Made by a program: the position numbers and the translations under genes. The notes beneath the pieces are model-generated. The model was not told the origin of the DNA. It saw only the letters and a list, made by a program, of their open reading frames with translations, and ran no database searches. Below, piece by piece: positions 1 to 11,504 of a stretch of 64,000 nt of DNA (position 1 is the first letter of the stretch; each line of letters begins with the position of its first letter). The DNA is from Byssochlamys sp. IMV 00236 (taxonomy: Eukaryota; Ascomycota; Eurotiomycetes; Eurotiales; Thermoascaceae). Location of the stretch: assembly GCA_001931875.2 (NCBI GenBank), contig MSJH02000578.1, positions 372,001 through 436,000 on the forward strand, written 5' to 3'.

Positions 1-795
1 GTACACGGCATCTACCACAATCCAATCTTCGCCAAATGGTGGAGTACACAGCTCCCTGAGCACCCGCAAGATAGACATGAGATCAACATTAGGCGCGCGA
101 TCAATGCCCGGCGCATCATGTCCGACGACCTGACTTGGCTCACTGCGGATACTCCTGGGAAACTACTGCCGGAGCTTATCTGGTATCCAAATGTCGCTTA
201 CTTGACGACCTATGAGAAGCTCGCCCACAGGAGACCAGACATGTTTGAACTATGTCTACGGGCCTGCATAGTTGCGAACTATCCATGGACGTGGGATGCT
301 TTGCTGCGCGCTGCGCCTGAAATCTTCAAGGACAAGCTCCCCCGCCACTCCAGCGAGCCCCAGCCCGAGGGTGAGGAGGATTCTAAGCTGTGGTGGCTGT
401 CGAAACATGCTCGCTACGGGCTGTGGAGTGAAGCTGCCGCCTCATCAAACAAACATTTCCAAAACGACATTTTAGCAGCCGTGCCTGACGCCGCTGGGAA
501 ATTCAAAACCCCGCACCCTGGCAGCGACTGGTGGGGGGACTACTACGTTGCGAAAGGTCTTTACCTCCCAAAGCGGTCCCCGATTGTCCGGCTCCATGAC
601 CCTGTTCAACCGGGAGCGCGTGATGAAGGTCCATACGATGGGATGTATTGTGACATTGGCGATGTCGACATTGCTTTGTTTCTCAGCGATGCCGTCTCGA
701 AAGAGACCTGGAAGAGGGAAATTATAGATGAGGGATACTCGACGGCCTGTCTCGAGGAAGTTTGGGACTTGTTAGAGATGGAACAAGCTAAATAG
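1..795 (+). CDS. hypothetical protein, 5'-truncated by the window edge
   Basis: The reading frame is open from base 1 to the TAG at 793-795 and gives 264 residues; the first in-frame ATG is at 118, but the frame continues upstream to the edge, so the true start is probably outside the window. The protein is soluble-looking, rich in Trp and acidic residues, with several short Trp-containing helical stretches and no visible signal peptide or membrane segment in the part seen. I do not recognise the family. It converges with the secreted-protein gene that ends at 906, leaving only about 110 bp for both 3' ends. Coding is supported by the long open frame and by plausible amino-acid composition; function is unknown. 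Confidence 0.6.
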   Translation, partial: VHGIYHNPIFAKWWSTQLPEHPQDRHEINIRRAINARRIMSDDLTWLTADTPGKLLPELIWYPNVAYLTTYEKLAHRRPDMFELCLRACIVANYPWTWDALLRAAPEIFKDKLPRHSSEPQPEGEEDSKLWWLSKHARYGLWSEAAASSNKHFQNDILAAVPDAAGKFKTPHPGSDWWGDYYVAKGLYLPKRSPIVRLHDPVQPGARDEGPYDGMYCDIGDVDIALFLSDAVSKETWKREIIDEGYSTACLEEVWDLLEMEQAK

Positions 796-905
796 TTGCT
801 CTATCGGGAAATTTCAACCTCAAAAATCGTTTTTCAACAAGTTGATATCTAATGTACATACACTACATCCAGAGCCTCCAATGTACATACAGATCTCTCC
901 CTCCC

Positions 906-1872
906 TCACGCTGAACAACCGGCGATTTTCGCCTTTGCATCTTTCGCTGCCTGGATGTTCAACACGTGGGTTCTCTCCCTATCATGCCAAGGCTGAAGGA
1001 AATCCTTTTTCAATTTCATCGGGCCCCTACCAGCCGCTGCTTCTGCGGCGTTGACCGAGTTCTGCGCAGCCTCCAGATCGCACGTCGGCCATCCCCCAAC
1101 GCCTCCGTCAGGAATCGCCATTCTCTCCTTAACCAGTCCCTCATCCACAAGAGGGGCGTCCTTCTCAATCTCCCCGTTCTTATTTTTTGGCTGCTTGTCC
1201 CAAACCTCTCGATCGTATTGCTTCCGAATCTCGGCTCCTACATCTCGGGCCCCGTTGGCCTTTCGTCCGAACTCGACTCGACTTCGGGCCTTTTCAGCTA
1301 GATCGAACAATTCTTGATCCGGCTTGCCATTTTCCGCTTCCAACCAGCCTTTTTGCTCAATGAATCTGTTGTCCGCAGTCAGTTATTCCGGAGTTCGAGT
1401 TTACCCTTTTTCCACTGGCTCAGAATGGCAAGGAAACTCACGCAGCAACATTCCCAATAACCTTATCAATCCCCGAATTCGAACTCAGACCCTGATAGAT
1501 GTGCCCGGGGTTATAAGTCCTCCCAACCCCAGCCTTATACATCTTCGAGGCAACTTCATCGAGAGCCGTCTTGTCCTTGGCTAGGTCCGCATCCGTGAGC
1601 TTATTCTTGTCCGCGATGATTTCCTTCTCATCCTCGTCATCCGTAATGTAATAGAGGAATTGACGCAGGTTGCACCGTCCTCCCCTGATGGGACCGACTG
1701 CCTGAGCGGTTGTGGGATCTCGAGAGCAGGCATTTGCGATCCTTTGCTTCTTGGATCCGCTGTCCATTTGGTACGCTTGCCAGTATAAGAGGCGCTCGTA
1801 GCAGCCGTAGAGACCGAAAGCGGCTACTTTCGATATACAGATAGCAAGTAGGAAGAAAAGAGGGAGCTTCAT
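906..1872 (-). CDS. small secreted protein, two exons, divergent from LysM chitinase
   Basis: Exon 1 runs 1872-1442 and exon 2 1365-906. The intron 1441-1366 has donor GTGAGT, a branch-like AACTGAC and acceptor ACAACAG, and phase is preserved (431 nt, then 460 nt), giving 296 aa. Start 1872 is chosen over an ATG 10 codons upstream because it places a classic signal peptide (MKLPLFFLLAICISKVAA) at the N-terminus. The mature part is hydrophilic, with about five cysteines, a Tyr/Trp-rich start (GLYGCYERLLYW) and charged helices near the C-terminus; there is no membrane segment. The family is not recognised with certainty. It shares a 1.3-kb promoter region with the subgroup-C chitinase at 3189, which suggests co-regulation. 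An effector or toxin-partner role is inference only. Confidence 0.75.
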
Positions 1873-3188
1873 TGTGGTGACAAGAAAGATAGGACAAGAC
1901 ACACCCTGGAGTGAATGAAAAGGGATGCAAAATAATAATAATAAGTAGAAGAGCTCCAGCTCAAGCCATCAGGTATTCACGGGAGGGAACATGGTCCATC
2001 GGTACTGTATGTACATTTTTTATTCTTCTTGTAACCCTCATTACCACTTAGCATGTATTGTATATACACTATCCCTTTTACTAGTTACCTAGGAGTAAGT
2101 CAGCCGTCTCGCGTATTCTGTTTCTGGAATATGGACCCCAACTGAATTAGGTAACTACCATATGAGGTTCCTCGGAAATGAGATCTTGGCTGTTTCGAAC
2201 GGACGGTCGGAGTCAATTGTGCCAAGATACTCTATTATATAGTAAGATTTCATCTTTAGTCTTGCGACTTACAGGGTCGCGGGTGGGCTCTTAAGTTCTT
2301 TGGGGGCGGCCCCCACGTAGCAATACTAGTAAACTAGTATATCTAAGATGATGGATCAGGAACCAGATCAGGAACTAGCATCGGAGAAAAGGAATAGGAA
2401 TGGGCTAAGTAGAATTTTTCAGGTTCCTGGATGGAGTATAGAAAGTTTAACGGTAGTAGTGTGATAATACCAACAATAATGGCATTATATAGATGGTATA
2501 ACTACTCCTTGATGGGAGAAGGTGCTGAGGTGAGGTGAGATGAGGTTAGGTACTTAAGTAGTGCTCAATTAAATTCATAATATATAACTATAACGCACCA
2601 AATGGGACCTGCCCTATTCACCATCAACAGCATATGGTGAAAATACTCAGTAGTCCGTATTCCATAACTAGTATTCACTTACCTACTTACCTACCCAGTT
2701 AGAGTCAAGTGGAGGCGCATAACAAGCTAATGCTAAGCGAAGTGCTAATATTCAGGAACAGGAACATAGCTGAGCCTCGATTGAAAGGTTCTTCTTCCGA
2801 AATTAATGTGGATTAAACGCTACTTTTGGGAGGAATTTGGAATTAGACGCATATTCCGTAAAGTGAACGTAGTGTGCTCCGAGTGGTCCCTGGAATTTTA
2901 CCGTACTAGTATAGTATATGGTATCTAGTTATTACGGTGCCAAAGCACATATCAAGGCTGATTTTCCTGGTTCTAGGTATCACCTGGGAATTAAGATCAA
3001 GATCTCCTTTCTTTCGTTCTTTCCTTTCAAGAGCTCTTATACGCTCTATTCGATCATTCAGGTTTCCTTTCTTTTTTAGACTTTCTGTTTTCATGTTCTG
3101 CTTCTTATACCTTCACATTCATTTCCCCATGTCAAAACCCTCCAACAGTGCATAGGTACATGTGTTAAAACCCATTTCCAAAGTCAAA
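1873..3188. promoter_or_regulatory. AT-rich divergent intergenic region
   Basis: About 1.3 kb lies between the starts of the secreted-protein gene (minus) and the chitinase gene (plus). It is AT-rich, with many short TAGT/CTAG words and pyrimidine runs just before 3189 (for example 3000-3080). No credible coding frame was seen. It is presumed to hold both promoters; no specific binding site can be defended. Confidence 0.5.
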
Positions 3189-6100
3189 ATGGGCTTGTTG
3201 ATACACCTCAGTATCCTCAGTCAAGTGGCTGTATTAGCCGCTGCAGCTTCTTCCAGTCCCAGCGTTCGCGTGGCAGATCCTTATATTGCCTCGCAATGGA
3301 ACGCCTGTCCTTCAACCTGCGAGAGCGCCAATCCCAATGACTGGGACTTGTACTCCAACCTGCGCGTCCTGAAATCATGCAATGAGCCAATGCTCCTCAA
3401 TCTGGTGGTGAGCAATCCGACTGGGACAACGGATTCTAGTCTTCGTCAGCCGCTGTATGCCTGTTCCACGGCCAACGTGGACAATCTTGCTACCTCGAAA
3501 ACCGCCAGTGCGTCAAGCGCAAGTGCCAGGCGGTACTCGACCAAGAATGTCCAGATGGAAACTGCGTGGCGGGGAGATGACACAAGCCAGTACTCGTCTC
3601 ACGCAGAGGTCGCAGCTCAACTTGTCCAGTCGCATTTGAATGCCCCTGCCAGTCAGAATGCTACCATTGCTATGGGCTACTCGAACGGTGTCGTCGTCGG
3701 AGCGTTCATTGGCTCCAACATGGAGAAGGCCAATGGCGAGAACAAAAGTCTTCTGAATTCTTTCCTGACGAAGCTTCGTCAGGGAGAACTGAACAAGTCG
3801 GGCGTCATGATGCAGGTCTGTGACAGTGACCGTACGGCAGCGTACACGCTTGGTGTTGTCGCCGAAGCAAACGCAGACTATGCTCAAGCTCTGGGCGCTG
3901 TGCGAGAGGCTCTTGCGACTTGGAATACTGGAAAATGCGTTTCTGGATACAGCGGGACTTCAACCTCCAAAATCTCAGTTAGCGAAGCCGAGGAGGACGA
4001 CGAGGACGACATTACCCCTCCGAGAAATGGAACCAGCGCACATGTCCATGTTCATAGACGCTCGCACGGCAAGAGACTCCTCTCCGAAAAGCACCGCCGA
4101 GCAACCTGTACCGCGATTCGAGTCAATGACGGCGACAGCTGCAGCACGCTCGCAACCCGCTGCGGAATCTCCCCTGCCGACTTCACAAAGTACAACCCGA
4201 GCAGCACGCTGTGCTCGTCCTTGCTTGCTGGACAGCATGTTTGCTGCTCTGCCGGAACGCTCCCGGATTATTCTCCGCAGCCGAATGCCGATGGGACTTG
4301 TGCAAGTTATACTGTCCAGAACAACGATTGGTGTAGTAAGATTGCTGCTGCTAATAGTATTACGGTTGATGATATCGAGGACTGGAATGAGAAGTCGTGG
4401 GGGTGGACGGGGTGTGATAATATTCAGGCTGGTGGTAAGTACAAAAAGCCCTGTACATGACGTTGGACTGATCCGATGACTTATCTTCTTCAAACAGCCA
4501 ACATCTGTGTCAGCAAGGGAGAGCCGCCAATGCCTTCTGTTCTGCAGAACGCTGTCTGCGGTCCTCAGAAGGCTGGGACGAAGAGACCAGACAATTGGGA
4601 TGACATCGAGAGTCTGAATCCTTGCCCTCTCAATGCCTGCTGCGATATCTGGGGGTAAGTAATCCAGTCAGTCCTCCTTTCCATCTATCGATCTAACATT
4701 AGACTTTCTTGATAGACAATGCGGTACTACTGCGGATTTCTGCACAAGAACAAACGTACGTCCCCGACTTTTATATTTAATATTTACCTTTTTGTTTGGC
4801 AATAACTGACAGTTTGAACAGTCTACCACTGGCGCCCCTGGAACGGCGAAAGCTGGCACAAATGGATGTATCTCGAACTGCGGCACTGACATCGTTTACG
4901 ACGATAGCGGCTTCGGTGATCATCCCGTGCTGGTTGGATACTATGAGGCCTTCCAGAACACTCGACCATGTTTGAATATGGATGTGACAGCCATCAATAA
5001 CACAGTCCAATGGGGTGGCCAACTTGGAAGCCATGCATCGACGTTCTCTCAGGCATGGGACCATATCCATTTCGCGTTCGCCAACATCACTGAATCATTC
5101 GAAGTCGATGTCTCCAGTGTTCAGGATGAGTTTGATGAGTTCAAAAAGTTCACATCCCCGGGCAAAAAGCCAAAAGTTCTGTCCTTTGGTGGGTGGTCAT
5201 TTTCCACGGCCTTGGACTCCTACGCCATCTTTCGAAAGGGTGTCACGGATGAACAGCGTTCGTTGTTCGCGTCCAACGTCGCAAAGTTCGCGGATGATAA
5301 TGACCTCGACGGGCTGGACTTTGACTGGGAGTACCCAGGCGCCCCTGATATTCCTGGGATTCCCGCGGGAGATCCAGGTGACGGTGCTCGATACCTTCAA
5401 TTCCTGAAGGAGGTTCGGGATAAACTCTCCTCTGACAAGACGCTCTCGATCGCAGCGCCCGCCTCCTACTGGTACCTCAAGGGCTTCCCAATCGCGAATA
5501 TCTCGTCCGTCGTCGACTACATCGTGTACATGACCTATGATCTGCACGGTCAGTGGGACTGGAACAATCCCTCGTCTGATGATGGTTGCGACGGCAGTGC
5601 CTGTCTCCGGTCTCACGTCAACTACACCGAAATCGTGAATTCCTTGTCAATGATCACCAAGGCTGGAGTGCCTAACAGCAAGATCGTCGCGGGTCTAGCG
5701 AGCTACGGCCGGTCCTTTGGCATGGTCGACCCATCCTGCTACGGGCCCGAGTGCAAGTTCACTGGCCCGGATTCGGGAGCTATGCCTGGACGATGCACTC
5801 AGACACCGGGTTACATTGCAAATGCAGAGATCAATGAGTGGTTGCAAGGTGATCAGAACATCACGACGTACTTCGACGAGGTTAGCCGGTCGACAATCTC
5901 TTACTCTGCCAACGGAACATGGGTGGCTTACACAGACGACGATGAGAGAAATAACCGCATCACAGAATGGTGGTACGACAGAACCGTCCTTGGAACCAGT
6001 CTCTGGGCAATCGACCTGACTGAATTCGTCGCCGAACTGCCAGATGGCACCGTGCTGCCTCCATCAACCCTAATCGACTGCGACCAAGTCTTCACCAGCC

Positions 6101-7191
6101 TAGACGACGTCGAGGCCGCTGCCGGTTCCATCCAGCCTGAGTGTATGAACCTGTACCTGATCCAGGCCTTGCAGAGCAATCTCACCGCGTCGGTCTCGCA
6201 GTACCACGATGTCTTGAAAACAGACTACGATGAGAAATTCGGCTGGTACCAGGATGCTGTCAGAGAGCAGTTCCCTCTGTCTCTTCAGGCATTCCTGAAG
6301 GCCAACGCCTCCAATTACTTCGAGTGCACATCCCAGAGCATGGAGCCGTGGAGCGAAGAGCCAATAGGCAAGAACACGAGCTCTTCATGCCCATCCAATC
6401 CGAAGGACACGGGTTACGCAACCTTCTACTGGACCGCGACGGACAAAGACGGATTCTTGAACGACCTTGAAGAGACGACTGGGATCACACCGGACCAGCT
6501 CCTATGGGAGATCGATGCATCCCATTGCGTGGACAGTCCGGACGTCTCACAACCGACGATATGCAGCGGCAGCAGAAACATCGGCATGCCGAACCTCCCG
6601 CCTGATTTCACAGTCAGCAACCCCAAGGATATCATCTCAGCTCGACTCCCAAACATCACGACCTTCGAGAACCAATCCACGACCATCGTCTCACTCGCAA
6701 ACAGCGATCTCTACCTCGGCGACACAATCGACGTCGTGGACGGTGCATCGCTCCTAGTCCTCATGGTTTCGAACTCCATCGCAAGCATGAAAAGCGTCGA
6801 AAAAATCGGCACAGAATACCACAAGGAGCAAGTCGAGCAGGCTATTCTCCTCTTCGTCTCGGCCTTGCTGCTCCTGATCCCTGGACTCGGAGAGATTGCC
6901 GACTCCGTCGAATTGACCTCTATCGCTATCACGCTTAGAGCCATCGGTGCAGCCGGTGACGCAGGCTTTGGCATTTATGGCGTCGTGAGTGCCAAAGATG
7001 CCGGTGTTGGTGAGATCTTCCTTGCTCTTCTGGGTGGCCTGGGTATTTTGGATATGCTTAGAGCACCGGGGCTTTTTGCCAAAGCGGCCAAGGCCAGGAG
7101 GGCTATGGACGCTGGGGATATTGCAAAGTTGGGAAATGAGGTTAAGGGGGGAATTGCTCAGATTGACAAGTTAAAGCAGCTTTGTCATTAG
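3189..7191 (+). CDS. LysM/hevein GH18 chitinase, subgroup C (killer-toxin alpha/beta-like)
   Basis: Exons 3189-4434, 4498-4654, 4716-4755 and 4822-7191 join in phase to 1270 aa. Start 3189 gives a signal peptide (MGLLIHLSILSQVAVLAAAA). Order of parts: an N-terminal Cys-containing domain (about 30-250); an acidic linker (266-274) with dibasic Kex2-like sites (290-304); LysM 1 (about 306-353); LysM 2 (about 369-420); a hevein-type chitin-binding module with clustered Cys (about 430-480); GH18 from about 517 with SFGGW (602-606) and the DxxDxDxE motif LDGLDFDWE, catalytic Glu about 651; then a long C-terminal region with hydrophobic glycine-rich segments (about 1153-1232). The enzyme should hydrolyse chitin extracellularly. 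Known family: fungal subgroup-C chitinases resemble the alpha/beta subunit of the Kluyveromyces killer toxin. It is divergent from the secreted protein gene at 906-1872. Confidence 0.95.
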
Positions 7192-8000
7192 CCTGTATAT
7201 AGTGTCTAAGTATATGGTGCATAGTTTTATCTGCTGCACGAGAAAAAAGCTCTGTTCAAATAGCAAGTTAGCCCTAGATATAGAACCTGTGCTATTCCCT
7301 TCACTTGATAGGTATCCTATAGGATGTGAGCCAGATAAGAAATTAGGACATAAAGTTAGCCCTTAGATTAGCCAGTAGAATATTGAATATAGACATATAG
7401 CATTTGAATTTGTATTAAATCGCTATTTGTGTCAAGGATACAAGTAGCTGTCTGTCGGATCACGTGGTCCTTTCCACGTGATTATTGGTATGCCGTTCAA
7501 TATAACGCCTTACAATTTGCATTTTGTATCTTTGAATTAGACGTATTTTAGTTTTAACTAAAACTGATTAAGAGAATAGGAGGAATCAGAATGCAGATAT
7601 AATGTTAAGTTAATTTAGTTTGTTCCAAATAGTACAATTAGCTAAGATAGTAAAAAAGAAGCCACCTCCGGAGGTCTCGACGTTTCCCCGGAGTCAACTC
7701 CTCCACCTCGGCTTCTCGATAATTCCCCTGACGCCTCTTAATTCTATTTATTTATTTGTCCTTCCTGGTACTTTTCCGCTACAAGAGAGTCATAACATCT
7801 CCCATACATCGTTTGCGCAACCCGTGCGAGTCCACCATCCAAAACCGACCCTGTCATTCATCTTCGGCTTCCCCGAACCTCTGCGGCATTTCAATCAAGC
7901 ACTACTCGCCAGCGATGCGCGAACGATAGACAGCACATTTCCCGCTCCTCGCCTTCTGCCACGTACAATCTGCGAAGAGAGAGAAAGAGAGAGGACATTC
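7192..8000. other. intergenic, AT-rich, with CACGTG palindrome
   Basis: The first part is chitinase 3' flank, strongly AT-rich. A perfect 9-bp stem palindrome carrying two CACGTG boxes sits at 7459-7482. From about 7680 the sequence turns pyrimidine-rich and C-rich, as expected for the 5' region of the gene starting at 8001. The frame leading into 8001 is open back to about 7620 but has no ATG. Confidence 0.5.
7459..7482. promoter_or_regulatory. palindrome with two CACGTG E-boxes
   Basis: ATCACGTGG and CCACGTGAT form a perfect inverted repeat separated by six bases. CACGTG is the core site of bHLH factors and of Cbf1-type regulators. It lies between the chitinase 3' end and the small membrane-protein gene, about 520 bp upstream of 8001. 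Function is inferred from the core motif only. Confidence 0.4.
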
Positions 8001-8502
8001 ATGCACCCATTTTCCGTCCTGACTCTCGGGATCTTCGTAGCGGGCTACATCACCGCGCGGTGGGACCTTGTTACGCGCCTGTACGAGTTGGCCATCTTTG
8101 CGTGGGATCACGGAGTTGTTGTACGTTTTGTCCTCTTCGGGTGATTTGGGTTCTATGTGCGCCGTTGGATACGGGATATCTATGTACTCGAGGAGGGAGG
8201 GGTTGGTTGTGGATCACAATGGGCTAATTCAGAGCTGGCGCAGACGCGAACGGCAAAGGGATTCGTGCTCCTGTCGGTGTTCTACTTCGTCTTGATTATA
8301 CCGATTAATCGCATTGTGACGAGGGAGATTAATTTGGTGAGTTGCGACCTCGTGTCTCGTGACGTCGTCGACGCTTCGCGCGGTGATGTCGAGTTGGGGG
8401 TTGGTTGTACTGATCGTCTTTTGTGAATAATTGCAGCATCCACGGTCCGTCAGTCAGGGTATATCTGCGCGCGAGCAGCTACGGCGTCGAGGATCGTTCT
8501 GA
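8001..8502 (+). CDS. small two-segment membrane protein upstream of gpi1 (possible Eri1/PIG-Y-like)
   Basis: Three exons, 8001-8120, 8244-8336 and 8437-8502, join in phase to 92 aa. The donors are GTACGT and GTGAGT, and the acceptors are GCGCAG and TTGCAG. ATG 8001 is the first in-frame ATG. There are two hydrophobic segments (about residues 4-19 and 44-60: FSVLTLGIFVAGYITA and FVLLSVFYFVLIIPI) and a basic tail ending in QLRRRGSF. The stop is only 38 bp before the gpi1 start. Known biology: the GPI-GlcNAc transferase has a tiny two-TM subunit (Eri1 in yeast, PIG-Y in mammals), and mammalian PIG-Y comes from a bicistronic mRNA. Size, topology and location next to gpi1 suggest the same role here, but this is inference; sequence identity was not checked. 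Another acceptor (CAG at 8234 region) would add three residues. Confidence 0.6.
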
Positions 8503-8540
8503 GTTGCGGTGGTTGTTCCATATAGAAGGAGGATGACAAT

Positions 8541-10956
8541 ATGCTCATGAGCGATGGGTTGTTGCGGGTGTTTTGGCCATACGACCTGCCCCGGTCCACG
8601 TCGCCTGGGGTGATTGTGGGCTGGCGAAACTCGGAATTGGATATCTTTGTGCTGGGTGTGTTGGAAGATGTTGAGGTGCGTTTGTTGGAAAAGTATCTCT
8701 GATTTCCCGCAGGGTCTTGGGCTAACGGTACTCTCTTCGGTGTTGAAATAGCCCCGTAACGTTGAAAATGCCCTGCGCGCAGGTATCCTGTTTCGCAACA
8801 GTCCGCATCCCGTCTCACGACTATTTACACTTTGTGGGAGATCTGCTATGCATGTGCTTGGGTCGACGAATGCGAAGGAAAAGCCGACTACGTTTAATCC
8901 ATCCCATCTCTATGTCACGACCGGACCGTCAATCAGGGTCCCACGCATATATTGTCCGCCAGAGACGAATATCGCCGTCCAGGTGATCATGTTTGACCGG
9001 CCCCATCCGACACGAATGCAATACATGTCGTTAAATCCGATCTCTTTGGCTTTGGGCGATAAACCTTCGACGGCGGAAAGGGATGGGACCGTACCGGATA
9101 GTGTCGATGCGGAGGAAGAGCGCGAAAAGCAACGGTCACGGAAACTAGTCGAGAAGTTGAAGCTTCACACGGTGGTCAGGCATGTTCCGTCTCAGAAAGA
9201 GCAAGCCCTTCCGGTGATATTGAACCAGGTTAACTGTGCCTTCGAGATGGGGAAACTCATGGAAAAGAATAGCGGCCTTGTCGGCACGAGGGCAAAGAGA
9301 AGTATGAGCATGGGAGAACGGGTGGTCGAATCTGCAACGACGTTATGGGATTTCTTTGTCCTTGGTATTGCCTACGTCTTTTGGCAGTGGCTCTGGCCTG
9401 TCATTACGAGAGCCTTCGTGATCGGGCTTGTCTGCCATCGTGCTGTTGCTGAGGTTGTCCTCCAGTTCCTGGAGTGGCGCGCTCGACCGGATGCAGCTGC
9501 GCTAAAAGACATATCTGCTACTGCGCAACAGGTTGATATTCGACTACAACAATTCTGCTACTGGCCTATCCAGTATACGAAACTTCGACAACGGAAGGAC
9601 AATTGGGAAAGTGTGACGAACAGCCATCCAGACTACATTCGATTCTATAACAGCTTGTGGCTGGTCGCGAACGATGTGATCATCGGCATTGCTCTGGGAT
9701 CGTATATCATTGACAACGCGCACTGGGTCGCATTTCAGATCAACAATATCCTGAGCGGCTACACGGTAGAAGGCCTGCAGCGTACCATTTCATGGCTGAT
9801 GGACTGGCCAGCGGGGTTGAAGCTTAACAACGAGCTGGCTGCCTTTCTGGGTGACCTTTTCTTATGGGTCATTGAACATTGGGCAGGTAAGTTGTCCTGC
9901 CGAATTATTAGTGTGGGAGCTTTTCTGATCTGATGAGGAATATAGCATGCATCGCCAATCTCCAACCATACCTTCCGAGTGTGATCTATGTCATTGGCTG
10001 TTCCAGCTTCGCAGGTGCCAGCATGCCAATTGCGCTGTTCTCCGACCTCCTCTCTGTCCTAACAGTACACATCTACTCGTTTTATATTGCCTCTGCGCGC
10101 ATCTTCAACTGGCAGCTCACCATCATCATATCTCTTTTCCACCTCTTCCGCGGAAAGAAGAGAAACGTGCTCCGGAACCGAATCGACTCCTGCGACTACG
10201 ATCTCGATCAACTCCTGCTGGGCACGATCTTGTTCACTGTGTTGTTCTTCCTCCTACCAACAGTCATCGTATTCTACCTGACATTTGCCTCTGCGCGAAT
10301 GTTAATAATCTCGTTGAAGGCGACTCTAGACACATGCCTTGCGTTCTTGAACCATTTCCCTCTCTTCGCGTTAATGCTTCGTATCAAGGATTCAAGACGC
10401 TTACCAGGTTCGTCTATCCTCTTGCCCTAGCCTTGTCGATTTTAAAAAGCCACTAACATTTTATTATTCAGGTGGCATCCAATTCGAGCTCTGCGAAGAA
10501 CTCGATAAATCCTCTCCCACTCCTACCGTGATATCCTACATCCATCTTCAGGTAAACGCGGTCCCAAACATATCCAACAGCGACCTTGAGAAAGATATCC
10601 CTTTACTAACACACCATTAGTCCATCCCCCTCTCCCTCCGTGCCATGTTCGACCAGTACTTCCAACTAGGCCACCGCTTACGGAAGCACTACCTCTCTCC
10701 AAGCGTCATTCTCTGCCTCGTCACCGGACGCTTCGTCCCGCCTATCCATCGTCGCAACCTCTACAGCATGCAATACAGCATGTTGCCAGCACGCCGTGCC
10801 GGCATGGCAGAAGTATGGGCTCTATTAACAGGAAAGAAGAGTAGCGGAGCCGGCTCCGCTGGTGGGCCTGTTGTAGGATTAGGTAGCGTAGGGAGTGGTA
10901 TATTGAAGGTACCGAATGGATTTGGTAGTGGAGCTGGGAGGAGAGGACACCGGTGA
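8541..10956 (+). CDS. gpi1: Gpi1, subunit of GPI-GlcNAc transferase
   Basis: Five exons, 8541-8675, 8752-9886, 9946-10407, 10472-10551 and 10621-10956, join without phase errors to 715 aa. The start is the first of two in-frame ATGs (8541, 8547). The N-terminal third is hydrophilic. The second half carries the Gpi1/PIG-Q core: a hydrophobic stretch near VLGIAYVFWQWLWPVI, the conserved block YIRFYNSLWLVANDVIIG, NNELAAFLGDLFLWVIEHW, then paired membrane segments (YVIGCSSFAGASM, LLLGTILFTVLFFLLP). The C-terminus contains the conserved LVTGRFVPP-type block and a Gly/Ser-rich tail. The protein acts in the ER membrane, in the first step of GPI-anchor synthesis (transfer of GlcNAc to phosphatidylinositol). 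It lies tightly behind the small membrane protein gene. Confidence 0.93.
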
Positions 10957-11504
10957 TGAATTTATTCTCTATTCTATCCTATTCTCGAAGACCTTTTCTT
11001 TTCTACAGTTATATATATATTTATTTATTTCCGGTGCCAAATCTTAGAATATTAGGAATGTGATTTATGAGAGATAGATGGTCGTCAGTTTATTACTATA
11101 TTGTTGGCTAGAAAATTTGATAATTTGATATATAGGAAGTATCATTCTTAAAGAGTCCTTGAGTGTACCTTCCATAGGAGTTGTGTTAAGGCCATTCATT
11201 GTTTGAATATATTCAGCGAAGATAATAGATGTAAAAGGGATCCGGAACACTTCCAAAGTCTTATGCAATCTCCAGATCATCATATATAGCTTGCAGGTAC
11301 TTCCCTGCACGCGTAGACTCACGTGCACAAGGAAACAGTAGTGACAGGACAATGCACGTGCAAAGGAACAGGTTGTAATACATACAATCAAGAAAGGAGG
11401 CGGCTGTTAGGGGCAGAAACCAAAACAGCAGTCTCTTATAAGAGACAACACAACATCGCTCAGTCGCGCTTCAGACTCTGGTTCCACACACGCACAAACA
11501 AGAA
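10957..11504. other. intergenic, gpi1 3' flank and upstream region of SANT-like gene
   Basis: About 550 bp: AT-rich terminator-like DNA after gpi1, then a region with two further CACGTG cores (about 11321 and 11355) in the 180 bp before the small SANT-like gene. No convincing coding frame; a long minus-strand frame here has poor composition. Confidence 0.4.
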
